Below are positions 7,276-14,173 of a stretch of DNA of 18,297 nucleotides, in pieces. Location: assembly GCA_947176115.1 (NCBI GenBank), contig CAMWPK010000010.1, forward strand, positions 1-18,297, written 5' to 3'. Each line of letters opens with the position of its first letter. Position 1 is the first letter of the stretch. The stretch is from an uncultured Clostridia bacterium (GTDB lineage: Bacteria > Bacillota > Clostridia > Christensenellales > UBA3700). The notes beneath the pieces are model-generated. The model had not been told where the DNA came from. It was given only the letters and a program-made list of their open reading frames with translations, and did not search any database. The position numbers and the translations under genes are program-made.

Positions 7276-7956
7276 TTATTCTTTTTGTTGGCGCTTTTGC
7301 ATAACGCCCCAGCTTATGAAGCCGTAAATATCGCATACTACGTATAGCGCGACTGCTGTAAGCATGGCTATGTTTTTTATATCGTCAAGCGTTGCGAAAA
7401 GCCACAGTACGCACAGTACGGCGTCGTTAAACAAGAAAGATAAAAAGCCGTATTTGCTTCTTCTGGACTGGAAGTACGTCGCAAGCACGCTAGTTACGAT
7501 AGAAATCGTACTGAATATTAGTTGAGAAGTGTGAATAGCTCTCAACACAAAATAGAATACCGCAAAAGATATTATGGCTACTATGCTTACGATGATTATT
7601 TCTTTCTTGGTGATTGAGTTGACTTTGACTACGTAGTCTTTGCCGAGATGCTTTAGCCAAGCGACGAGCTGAATTATAGTCATAGGAAACATCATACAGA
7701 CGTTGATAAAGACTTCGCCGTAGTATTTGTTTTTGAAAGAGAGTATGCTATAAAAGATTATCATACCCCAAGTGAAGAATATTCCTATAACTTTGCCTTT
7801 GGCGGCAAACATTACGCACGACAAACCTAGAAGACCTGTGACGGCAGAGATCCAAGACGCCTTAAAACATATAGACATCGCTGAAATCAAAACCAGACCT
7901 GCAATATATAAAATCAATTCGGCAATATGCCATTGTCCAAAGATTTTTTTAATCAT
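7276..7956 (-). CDS. pnuC: PnuC-type nicotinamide riboside/vitamin transporter
   Basis: This 226-residue integral membrane protein has about seven hydrophobic segments and matches the PnuC family in length and in the C-terminal pattern: NDAVLCVLWLFA, then YGFISWGVMQKRQ, equivalent to the YGFxxW end of PnuC proteins. PnuC proteins are SWEET-like facilitators for nicotinamide riboside; relatives (PnuT, PnuX) carry thiamine or riboflavin. No NAD, thiamine or FMN riboswitch is recognisable, and the gene is inside an operon, two bases after the rlmB stop, which suggests translational coupling. The substrate is therefore inferred from the family only. Confidence 0.78.
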   Translation of the reverse strand: MIKKIFGQWHIAELILYIAGLVLISAMSICFKASWISAVTGLLGLSCVMFAAKGKVIGIFFTWGMIIFYSILSFKNKYYGEVFINVCMMFPMTIIQLVAWLKHLGKDYVVKVNSITKKEIIIVSIVAIISFAVFYFVLRAIHTSQLIFSTISIVTSVLATYFQSRRSKYGFLSFLFNDAVLCVLWLFATLDDIKNIAMLTAVALYVVCDIYGFISWGVMQKRQQKE

Positions 7957-7957
7957 A

Positions 7958-8677
7958 CTATTTTAGGCGTTGGCGAGCTACTTCATAGCATATTATTCCA
8001 CAAGCTACGGAAGCGTTGAGAGAATTTACTTTGCCGAATTGCGGTATGGACAATACGCCCGTGCAGAGCTTTGCCGTCAGTTGTTTTACGCCAAAGCCTT
8101 CGCTACCTATAACTATCGCCGTATCTTCTTTTAGGTGGCTGTCGTAAAGGCAATCTCCGTTCATATCCGCGCAATACACGTTGACAAAGTCGTCTTTGAG
8201 CGAGCGTATAGTATCGTTGATATTAGTAACGCTTGCGATACGCATATGATTTACCGCGCCTGCCGACGTGCGAAGTACGGTTGCGTTTACGCCCACGCTC
8301 CGTCTGGTCGGCAATACGATACCGTGCGCGCCTACGCACTCGGCGACTCTGATAATGCTTCCCAAATTATGCGGGTCTTCGATTCCGTCGAGTATGATTA
8401 GGAATAGTTTTTCGCCCTTTGATTTAGCGTATTCCAAAATATCGTCAATAGAGCAGTACTCAAAGTCCTTGCTCAAAGCAATCACGCCTTGATGACGTTT
8501 GCTTTCGCTGATTCTGTCGAGATAGGCTTTGTCAACAAAGTCCACTCGGATATTCTTTTTGCGGGCAATATCTACGATAGACTGCAAATCGTGCGCAGTC
8601 TTTGAAATGCAAATCTTTGAAATTGCCGTGTTGGAGTCAAGCGCTTCCTTGACAGGGTTTTTGCCTTCTATGTTCAT
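7958..8677 (-). CDS. rlmB: 23S rRNA (guanosine-2'-O-)-methyltransferase, TrmH/RlmB type
   Basis: This SpoU/TrmH-family SPOUT methyltransferase has 239 residues. It begins with IEGKNPVKEAL (3-13), the start of the L30e-like RNA-binding domain (to about 75). The catalytic knot domain carries motif 1 LDGIEDPHNLGSIIRVAE (about 95-112, with Asn104 and Arg110), motif 2 IVIGSEGFGVKQL, and motif 3 IPQFGKVNSLNASVACGI, which forms the S-adenosylmethionine-binding knot. The usual target is G2251 of 23S rRNA. The gene starts one base after the UPF0210 stop (TAAGATG) and is followed by pnuC after one base. rlmB is commonly found between mrnC and sigH; here it is on the opposite strand beyond sigH. RlmB versus another TrmH paralogue cannot be settled by sequence alone. 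Confidence 0.88.
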   Translation of the reverse strand: MNIEGKNPVKEALDSNTAISKICISKTAHDLQSIVDIARKKNIRVDFVDKAYLDRISESKRHQGVIALSKDFEYCSIDDILEYAKSKGEKLFLIILDGIEDPHNLGSIIRVAECVGAHGIVLPTRRSVGVNATVLRTSAGAVNHMRIASVTNINDTIRSLKDDFVNVYCADMNGDCLYDSHLKEDTAIVIGSEGFGVKQLTAKLCTGVLSIPQFGKVNSLNASVACGIICYEVARQRLK

Positions 8678-8678
8678 C

Positions 8679-10028
8679 TTAGTTCTTATTGCTATGCAAC
8701 GGAGCCGGTATGCGTCCGCCTCTTGATATAAATTTTGACGGGGAATACGTATTGATATTCATGATTGGAGCAGTGCCGAGAAGCCCGCCGAACTCAGCCG
8801 TATCTCCCGCTTTTTTGCCGTATACCGGTATCACTCTCACAGCGGTAGTCTTGGTATTGACTACGCCGATTGCTATTTCGTCTGCGATTATACCGGATAT
8901 TACGTCTGCAGTGGTATCGCCGGGGATCGCTATCATGTCAAGACCAACTGAGCATACGGCAGTCATTGCTTCCAGTTTGTCAAAACTCAAAGCGCCTATT
9001 TGCGTAGCTTTTATCATACCTGCGTCCTCTGACACCGGGATAAACGCTCCCGAAAGTCCGCCCACGTTGGAGCAAGCCATAATACCGCCTTTCTTTACTG
9101 CGTCGTTGAGCATTGCAAGACAAGCAGTCGTGCCGTGCGCTCCCACGCTCTCAAGTCCGATTTCTTCAAGTATATGCGCCACCGAATCGCCAATTACGGG
9201 AGTGGGGGCTAGAGATAGGTCTACTATACCGCAACTTGCATTGAGGCGTTTACTTGCCTCTTTGGCTACGAGTTGACCTACTCTCGTTATTTTGAAAGCC
9301 GTCTGCTTTATACATTCCGCAACGTCCGTCAAATCGCCGTTGCATTTTTCCAAAGCCGTTTTTACTACGCCCGGACCCGATACGCCCACGTTGACTACGG
9401 TATCGTCCTCGCCGGCGCCTAAGAAAGCGCCTGCCATAAACGGATTGTCCTCAACTGCGTTGGCAAATACCACTAGCTTAGCGCAAGCGATACTGTCTTT
9501 GTCTTTGGTAAGGTACGCGCAGTCCTTGACGATTTTGCCCATAAGCGCGACGGCGTCCATATTTATACCCGCCTTGGAAGTAGCTACGTTGATTGACGAA
9601 CATATTTTGTTAGTCGTTGACAGCGCCTCAGGAATGGAGAGTAAAAATTCTCTTTCATACGGCGTCATTGCTTTATGTACGAGGGCAGAGTAGCCACCCA
9701 AGAAGTCGATACCCGTTTCGTCGGCAATTTTGTCAAGAGTGCGGATTATCTCAAGGTGTCCCTTACTTGCGGAGGATATTAGAGAAATCGGCGTGACGGA
9801 TATGCGCTTATTGACGATAGGTATTCCAAGTTCGCTTGATATATCGTTGCCGATTTTTACGAGATTGCCAGCCTTGGACATTATCTTATCGTATATCTTG
9901 TCGCAAGTGCGTTGTTTGCTGTCGGTAATACAGTCAAAGAGAGATATTCCCAACGTAATCGTACGCACGTCGAGGTGCTGTTGGGAAATCATATTTATCG
10001 TTTCTATAATTTCGTTGCTTGAATACAT
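8679..10028 (-). CDS. UPF0210 (PFL-like) family protein, function unknown
   Basis: This 449-residue member of the UPF0210/DUF711 family begins with the typical pattern EIIETINMI...LDVRTITLGISLFDC. It shows the glycine-rich family segments VNVGVSGPGVVKTAL, GIVDLSLAPTP, ESVGAHGTTACLAMLNDAVKK, and IPGDTTADVISGIIADE. The first ATG is at 10028 with AAGGGA eight bases before it; a TTG at 10034 overlapping the ACT gene stop has too short a spacing. The family is described as a cytosolic glycine-rich protein of unknown activity, sometimes called PFL-like; no glycyl-radical motif is visible. It is nearly always paired with the UPF0237 ACT protein, as here, which suggests that the ACT protein regulates it or is part of its complex. 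Confidence 0.88.
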   Translation of the reverse strand: MYSSNEIIETINMISQQHLDVRTITLGISLFDCITDSKQRTCDKIYDKIMSKAGNLVKIGNDISSELGIPIVNKRISVTPISLISSASKGHLEIIRTLDKIADETGIDFLGGYSALVHKAMTPYEREFLLSIPEALSTTNKICSSINVATSKAGINMDAVALMGKIVKDCAYLTKDKDSIACAKLVVFANAVEDNPFMAGAFLGAGEDDTVVNVGVSGPGVVKTALEKCNGDLTDVAECIKQTAFKITRVGQLVAKEASKRLNASCGIVDLSLAPTPVIGDSVAHILEEIGLESVGAHGTTACLAMLNDAVKKGGIMACSNVGGLSGAFIPVSEDAGMIKATQIGALSFDKLEAMTAVCSVGLDMIAIPGDTTADVISGIIADEIAIGVVNTKTTAVRVIPVYGKKAGDTAEFGGLLGTAPIMNINTYSPSKFISRGGRIPAPLHSNKN

Positions 10029-10030
10029 AA

Positions 10031-10321
10031 TCAAAGTCCCTTCTTGTCGGTGTCGATTTTATGCATGCTGTCGAAGATACTTTGAAGTTGGATATGTATC
10101 TCCAAGTGAGTTTTTTCTCCCAATTCTTTGAGCTTGTCCACTATAGCGTCGAATTTGAGAGGACATTCGCTTGTATCCACCGCCATAATCATTGTGAAAT
10201 AGTCTTGCATAATGGTTTGGGAAATATCTTCGATGTTGATATTCATCTCGTAAAGAGCTGTCGAAACTTTTGCGATTATGCCTTTTTTGTCTTTGCCTAT
10301 TACCGAAACTATTGCTTTCAT
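10031..10321 (-). CDS. UPF0237 ACT-domain regulatory protein
   Basis: A 96-residue single ACT domain. MKAIVSVIGKDKKGIIAKVS (1-20) is the conserved start of UPF0237/GcvR-like proteins, followed by NINIEDISQTIM and FTMIMAVD. ACT domains bind small ligands, often amino acids, at dimer interfaces. GAGGAG stands just upstream of the ATG. The stop codon ends two bases before the UPF0210 start, so the two are probably coupled and co-functional. It is 16 bases after lepB in the same direction. Confidence 0.9.
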   Translation of the reverse strand: MKAIVSVIGKDKKGIIAKVSTALYEMNINIEDISQTIMQDYFTMIMAVDTSECPLKFDAIVDKLKELGEKTHLEIHIQLQSIFDSMHKIDTDKKGL

Positions 10322-10337
10322 TTTATCTCCTCAAAAA

Positions 10338-10913
10338 TCAATAAATTTTTATTACTTTTCCTATTATACTTGAAGTGTCGAACGTGCCGTTGGTATGCGA
10401 GTCTACCGACACCTTACCGCCTTGGATATTGCGGTTGTCGCCCAGCACGAACATTTGTCCTTGCGGAACCGTAAGCCCTTCTTTAGATAAAATAGCGTCT
10501 ACGACTTCTTTTTCCGACTGGTTGGACGGCGTAAAATAATTTTCGCTGTAACCGTCTTTTACGTATTCTTCGTTGTAAGGTTTGCCGTTGACGATCCAGG
10601 TCATATTATCCAAATCGAACTGAATTATATCTCCCTCAAGTCCCAATATACGTTTGACGTTGGCTTTGTCCTCTCTTTGGAAAACGATTATATCTCCTCG
10701 CTGTAATTTGTATCCGTATTTGACAAGCAAGAGTTTATCGCCCTCTGCTAGAGTGGGGGACATACTTTGACCTACCACCGCTATTGTCGCAAATATCGTA
10801 GAGAAGAGTATAATCAATACGAGGATTAACGCTATCATTACCGCAAGCATGACGTTGAGCGCAACAACGGATTTTTTTCTTTTAGGCTTATCGATATAAG
10901 TGTATACTTCCAT
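10338..10913 (-). CDS. lepB: Signal peptidase I
   Basis: This 191-residue membrane-anchored protease removes signal peptides on the outer face of the cytoplasmic membrane. A basic N-terminus (KPKRKK, 9-14) is followed by one transmembrane helix at about 18-46. The catalytic Ser50 sits in GQSMSPTL, and the general base Lys87 in VKRILGLEGD. GDNR at 158-161 is box D, but the usual following S-x-DSR is stretched and reads SVDSHTNG, with the box E Arg replaced by His173. Total length is normal for Gram-positive type I enzymes. Its start overlaps the DUF951 stop (TAATG). It is part of the leftward housekeeping operon; no substrate protein is adjacent. Confidence 0.92.
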   Translation of the reverse strand: MEVYTYIDKPKRKKSVVALNVMLAVMIALILVLIILFSTIFATIAVVGQSMSPTLAEGDKLLLVKYGYKLQRGDIIVFQREDKANVKRILGLEGDIIQFDLDNMTWIVNGKPYNEEYVKDGYSENYFTPSNQSEKEVVDAILSKEGLTVPQGQMFVLGDNRNIQGGKVSVDSHTNGTFDTSSIIGKVIKIY

Positions 10914-11107
10914 TAATTACGCTCCAAAACGCCTTTGACGGACTTCTTAAAATTTTCTGCGGATATAATAACGGTATGATTGCACTTATCGCATTGAATC
11001 TTGAAATCCACGCCTTTTTGCAAGACTGTCCAGACGTTATTACCGCACGGATGATTTTTTTTGGTTATTACTTTGTCAAATTGATTTATTTCGCTTAACT
11101 TAATCAT
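10913..11107 (-). CDS. DUF951 small protein
   Basis: This 64-residue protein matches DUF951: a first segment with KKNHPCGNNVWTVLQKG (16-32) and a second with IQCDKCNHTVIIS (37-49). Cys22 of HPCG plus Cys39 and Cys42 of CxxC could bind metal, and the family pattern KxxHPCGxNxWxVxxxGxDxxxxCxxC is complete. Function is unknown; a small beta-barrel nucleic-acid-binding role is sometimes guessed but not shown here. It begins four bases after the hydrolase-like gene and its stop overlaps lepB. No strong ribosome binding site is visible, so translation may depend on coupling. Confidence 0.85.
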   Translation of the reverse strand: MIKLSEINQFDKVITKKNHPCGNNVWTVLQKGVDFKIQCDKCNHTVIISAENFKKSVKGVLERN

Positions 11108-11111
11108 AGCG

Positions 11112-12773
11112 TTATATCCAAATTACGTTGTTGATCAATGCGTGGTTAATATCTACAAACGACAGTTTTTTGACGCGGTTCCAATCTTTGAGCGAAACAA
11201 GTTCTTTAGTCTTGAAATCTGAATGAGATAAAGCTATCTTTTGCCATTCACCGCCAATAATCTTGACGCTTACCATATAGCTCTCGTAAGAGAAGTCGTC
11301 GGTTTCTACGGAAAGTTCTACGACTAAATTTCTGTCTTTTTCGCAATAGCAGTCGAATTGCAATATACTCGTTTCTTTTCTCTCAAAATTTTTATCGCTG
11401 ATATAATAAGTCGAAAGGTTACCTCTGCGCGCCGTTACGCCGAATATATCGTAGGCGCCCAGTTGCAGTTCGGGCATATAAGACGCGCCGGTAATATTAT
11501 CCACCGCCCAAGCGTTAAGACCTTGATTTCTCTCATAGACGATACGCGTACGCTTTGGCGCGATTCTGTCTACTTTTACTTTCTCTAAGTCGAGCATTTG
11601 CGGTAGGGAAGAGAAGCATTGACCGTCCTTATACTGCGTTGATGAAAAAGCGAATATCTTAGTATCGCCGTAGCGCGCCGGAATTTCCGTCACCGGATTA
11701 GCCGAAGATAGAAGTATTCTATCCCAATGCCTAAATTCGCTGTTTATCTCGTTGTATGAGTAAAATACTACGAGTTTATCTATCTCGGCGCTGTCGTCAT
11801 ACTCCATTTTAGCCAATACTTTGCCCTCGCTGATTTCAAAGGTGAGTTTGGGCGACTTAGGAATGTTTTTGCCGTTATATACGCAGTCTAGCCAATAGAT
11901 AGTCGTTGCGGTTGCGTAGCTGTCAATGGTATTGGTAATATTCGCGCAAAGACATACTTTGTTATTGCCGTTGTTAGCGGTAAGTTCAAGAGATTTTTCC
12001 ACTCTGTCCACGCTGGTGTAATTGCTGTTTGTGCCGGATAAGTACAGCACGGGGCAGGTGACGAATTTTGCGTACGCCTGCGGAGTGCAAGCGCTTATCC
12101 ATTGCAGTTTATCTTCTCTGAAATCAAATTCGTCTACGCTGTCGGAGAATCTAAACAAGCCCTTAAATTCTGCCCAGCCTGCATTATTCGTGGCAATTAT
12201 GCCGTCTACTCGTTTGTCGGTTCCCGCTACTTGCCAGAGTATGTTACCGCCTTCCATGGAAGAGCGGAGATATATTTTGTTGTCTTCGCCGAGAAGTTTT
12301 TTAATGAAAGTAATTACGTTGCGACACATCTTACTCCAAATGTATACGCAAGAATCTTTAGGGGAGTTTACGTAGGAATTGAGATGTCCTTTGCTGTGAG
12401 CGTAGTTGGCATACTCCAAAGACTTTGGATAAATTGTGTATCTAGTTCTATTAGGCGACTTGCCCATGTAGTCAAAACTAATTACGCCGTAGCCCCTTGG
12501 GATAAATATATTGGATACGTCTTCTTGTAGAAAAGAATCGTAGCCGTTGATATAAATTATCGTAGCGTTCTTATAATCGGTCTTGGGGATTTTGCCATGG
12601 CAGTAGATGAGGGGCGTATCTTTGTCCGTGTCAGTATCGCAACTGAGATACACCTCAAAATTTACCACATTTTTGCCGTCGGTTTCATACTTCAAGAAGT
12701 TGGCTTTGAGTTTGACGGCGTTTGCGTCGTAATCTGCCCACAGTGACGTAGGTGACAATATATTGTTATCCAT
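11112..12773 (-). CDS. Alpha/beta-hydrolase-fold, acetylxylan-esterase/S15-like protein with atypical triad
   Basis: This 553-residue protein has no signal peptide, so it is probably cytosolic. Residues about 50-300 follow the alpha/beta-hydrolase order: ATIIYINGYDSF (70-81), RGYGVISFDYMGKSP (93-107), the nucleophile-elbow region LRSSMEGGNILWQ (169-181), then CPVLYLSGTNSNY (240-252). Ser172 can be read as an S15/CocE-type nucleophile (GxSYxG becomes RSSMEG, first Gly lost). The usual acid position in GTND is Ser250, and the usual His after it is not evident (TNTIDS, 280-285). Residues about 305-400 resemble a fibronectin-like module seen after such esterases (FYSYNEINSEFRHWDR), and a beta-rich, carbohydrate-binding-like domain closes the chain. 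The start at 12773 is the first ATG; the frame is open to a TTG at 12809, but that lies in the -35 box. It is first in the leftward operon. Function is unknown; it may be a non-catalytic binding protein. Confidence 0.6.
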   Translation of the reverse strand: MDNNILSPTSLWADYDANAVKLKANFLKYETDGKNVVNFEVYLSCDTDTDKDTPLIYCHGKIPKTDYKNATIIYINGYDSFLQEDVSNIFIPRGYGVISFDYMGKSPNRTRYTIYPKSLEYANYAHSKGHLNSYVNSPKDSCVYIWSKMCRNVITFIKKLLGEDNKIYLRSSMEGGNILWQVAGTDKRVDGIIATNNAGWAEFKGLFRFSDSVDEFDFREDKLQWISACTPQAYAKFVTCPVLYLSGTNSNYTSVDRVEKSLELTANNGNNKVCLCANITNTIDSYATATTIYWLDCVYNGKNIPKSPKLTFEISEGKVLAKMEYDDSAEIDKLVVFYSYNEINSEFRHWDRILLSSANPVTEIPARYGDTKIFAFSSTQYKDGQCFSSLPQMLDLEKVKVDRIAPKRTRIVYERNQGLNAWAVDNITGASYMPELQLGAYDIFGVTARRGNLSTYYISDKNFERKETSILQFDCYCEKDRNLVVELSVETDDFSYESYMVSVKIIGGEWQKIALSHSDFKTKELVSLKDWNRVKKLSFVDINHALINNVIWI

Positions 12774-12780
12774 ATTAATT

Positions 12781-12809
12781 ATTATAATCAAAGTATTACG
12801 AAATTGCAA
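12781..12809 (-). promoter_or_regulatory. Promoter of the eight-gene leftward operon, placed for a leaderless mRNA
   Basis: On the minus strand TTGCAA (12809-12804) and TATAAT (12786-12781) are spaced by 17 bases. Only seven bases separate the -10 box from the ATG at 12773, so transcription should begin at or within a base or two of the start codon. No ribosome binding site is present before this ATG, unlike most neighbours. Confidence 0.6.
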
Positions 12810-12851
12810 CTATCGATACCTAATTTAGTAATATTTTAATATTTTAATAAA

Positions 12852-12857
12852 TATAAT
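12852..12857 (+). promoter_or_regulatory. -10 box for the cysteine-rich protein gene
   Basis: TATAAT stands 32 bases before the ATG at 12890; no recognisable -35 lies 16-18 bases upstream, where the sequence is almost pure A and T. With the leftward promoter at 12781-12809 it makes a divergent promoter region between the two genes. Confidence 0.4.
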
Positions 12858-12889
12858 AGTGACAGTTTTATATGTTGACGGAGGGAATT

Positions 12890-13396
12890 ATGGCAGATGA
12901 TAGACAGGATAATTGGGCAAACGATAATGATTTTGTGATTGCCGATGATACGCAGATAGCCAATATGCAAAGAGAGTACGAATCAATCGGGGTATGCGCT
13001 TGTAAGAATGAGAGTAGATCCTGCGTATATCCGCTTCCGGTATATATGACTGAGCATTGCTTATCATTTTGCAAATGCGGTAAGGAAATGCTGTCGATTT
13101 TGGGCTTGCTTGATCAAATCTTCGTTGCGCGCAACAAAAAAGTTATTGACTTTATTATTAAATCAATAGGCAAAAATAATACTGCTATCGCGCTAAAAGG
13201 GGACATAACCCAAGAGATTTTTTTGCCTGCAAAGCGTATGCCTATGAAGCAGTCAATGTATAGATTGCTGGAATTGCACAACTTAATGAGCATAGCTTTA
13301 GACGAATTGTGCCTCTACGACAAGAGCGTTAGTATGCAAGAAGCCGTGACAAGGCATTTGCTGATTGGGAGTACTTTGCACGGTTTGTGTATTTGA
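12890..13396 (+). CDS. Cysteine-rich protein of unknown function
   Basis: Not recognised. The 168-residue protein starts with an acidic, Asp/Asn-rich segment (1-30). This is followed by a cysteine cluster: Cys36, Cys38, Cys45, Cys57, Cys61 and Cys63 with His56 (CACKNESRSC and HCLSFCKC), suited to a metal site. The rest (65-168) is predicted helical with LLDQIFVARNKKVIDFIIKS and MYRLLELHNLMSIALDEL, and two more cysteines, Cys141 and Cys167. No signal peptide or membrane helix is visible. The start at 12890 is chosen for GGAGGG just before it; an ATG at 12872 in frame has no ribosome binding site. It stands alone between a divergent promoter and a repeat-bearing spacer. Metal binding is inferred from cysteine spacing only. 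Confidence 0.7.
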   Translation: MADDRQDNWANDNDFVIADDTQIANMQREYESIGVCACKNESRSCVYPLPVYMTEHCLSFCKCGKEMLSILGLLDQIFVARNKKVIDFIIKSIGKNNTAIALKGDITQEIFLPAKRMPMKQSMYRLLELHNLMSIALDELCLYDKSVSMQEAVTRHLLIGSTLHGLCI

Positions 13397-13428
13397 TGTT
13401 CGGTGAGTAGCGAGTGAGATACTTAATA

Positions 13429-13506
13429 TGTCATTTCGACCGCAGTGGAGAAATCTCAACCGCTTAGATGTCATTCTGAGCGAAACGTAGTGAAGTCGAA
13501 GAATCT
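13429..13506. repeat. Two diverged copies of an intergenic GTCATT...AATCT repeat
   Basis: Unit 1 (13429-13458) and unit 2 (13469-13506) both begin TGTCATT and end GA-A-ATCT, with unlike middles (TTCGACCGCAGTGGAG; CTGAGCGAAACGTAGTG). They share TTCGAC in opposite orientations (13435-13440 and, as GTCGAA, 13495-13500), which allows a long-range fold. From memory, very similar strings (GTCATTCTGAGCGAAGC...GAATCT) occur between genes in many bacteria; this was not searched. A poorer third relative may cover 13396-13421. They fill the spacer between the convergent cysteine-rich gene and the first regulator gene. Confidence 0.5.
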
Positions 13507-13541
13507 AATTATTTCAATATGACGCATAAAATTACTGTAAA

Positions 13542-13613
13542 TTATTTTTAATCAATAGACTTTCTGCCTACGAGTTCATCTAGCGTGCAACCAAAATAGT
13601 CTGCGATTTTTAT
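13542..13613. repeat. 72-base direct repeat at the 3' end of the regulator genes, copy 1
   Basis: This stretch matches 14102-14173 at 70 of 72 positions, an exact offset of 560 bases. It covers the last 20 codons, the stop and six bases beyond. The remainder of the two genes is much more diverged. Confidence 0.85.
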
Positions 13614-13988
13614 AAGATTATACATTGCAGGAATAACTCTGCCGTGATACCAATCGCTTACACTTTGGTCATCAAAACCAAGGTCTGTATAAAGTCGATA
13701 TTGTGTGCGGTTATGTGATTTTAATGATTTTTGAAAGGCTTGGTAGAAAGGCGGACAAGGCAAATACGTTTTCTTATTATAATCGTTTGTCAAGCCGAAT
13801 AAATAGTCTAGAGCACAGCCAAAGTAATCTGCTATTTTAATTGCATACTGAAGTTTCGGATATGACCTTTTTGATAAATATTTTGCGATTGTAGACCCGT
13901 CAATACTAATTTGTTTTCCAAGTTTAGAAGCGTCTAAGTTGTGCATTATTATAAGTTCTGACAGCGTATCGCTAAAATTATCTAACAT
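13548..13988 (-). CDS. Double helix-turn-helix (XRE/Cro-CI) regulator, copy 1
   Basis: This 146-residue protein has two XRE-type DNA-binding domains in one chain. Domain A covers about 8-65, with LGKQISIDGSTIAKYLSKRS and IKIADYFGCALDYLFGL. Domain B covers about 82-142, with DDQSVSDWYHGRVIPAMYN and IKIADYFGCTLDELVGR. They are joined by a linker with the conserved string YLPCPPF (75-81). There is no ligand or oligomerisation domain, so the pair may bind DNA as a built-in pseudo-dimer. It is a paralogue of the gene at 14108-14554 in the same direction. The AAGGAG site lies 17 bases before the ATG, unusually far; by alignment with copy 2 the original start would be two codons upstream, now TTA. 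Likely targets are the palindromes upstream of the small-protein genes (inference). Confidence 0.83.
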   Translation of the reverse strand: MLDNFSDTLSELIIMHNLDASKLGKQISIDGSTIAKYLSKRSYPKLQYAIKIADYFGCALDYLFGLTNDYNKKTYLPCPPFYQAFQKSLKSHNRTQYRLYTDLGFDDQSVSDWYHGRVIPAMYNLIKIADYFGCTLDELVGRKSID

Positions 13989-14101
13989 GATTAATTTATA
14001 AATATCTCCTTCTTATCAGCATGTTGTTGCGTTATTATGGGCTAAGCGACAGTATGGCGAATAATCAATATTTCATTGTGCGAGCATCAAAATTTTTGTA
14101 G

Positions 14102-14173
14102 TTATTTTTAATCAACAGACTTTCTGCCTACAAGTTCATCTAGCGTGCAACCAAAATAGTCTGCGATTTTTAT
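14102..14173. repeat. 72-base direct repeat at the 3' end of the regulator genes, copy 2
   Basis: Partner of 13542-13613. Similarity breaks abruptly at 14174, where the gene pair returns to low identity. That pattern suggests gene conversion or recombination rather than uniform divergence. Confidence 0.85.

Noticed and set aside
8689..9276. 195-residue plus-strand frame opposite UPF0210
   Set aside because: Pro/Ser/Thr/Ala-rich shadow typical of the reverse strand of a glycine- and alanine-rich gene.
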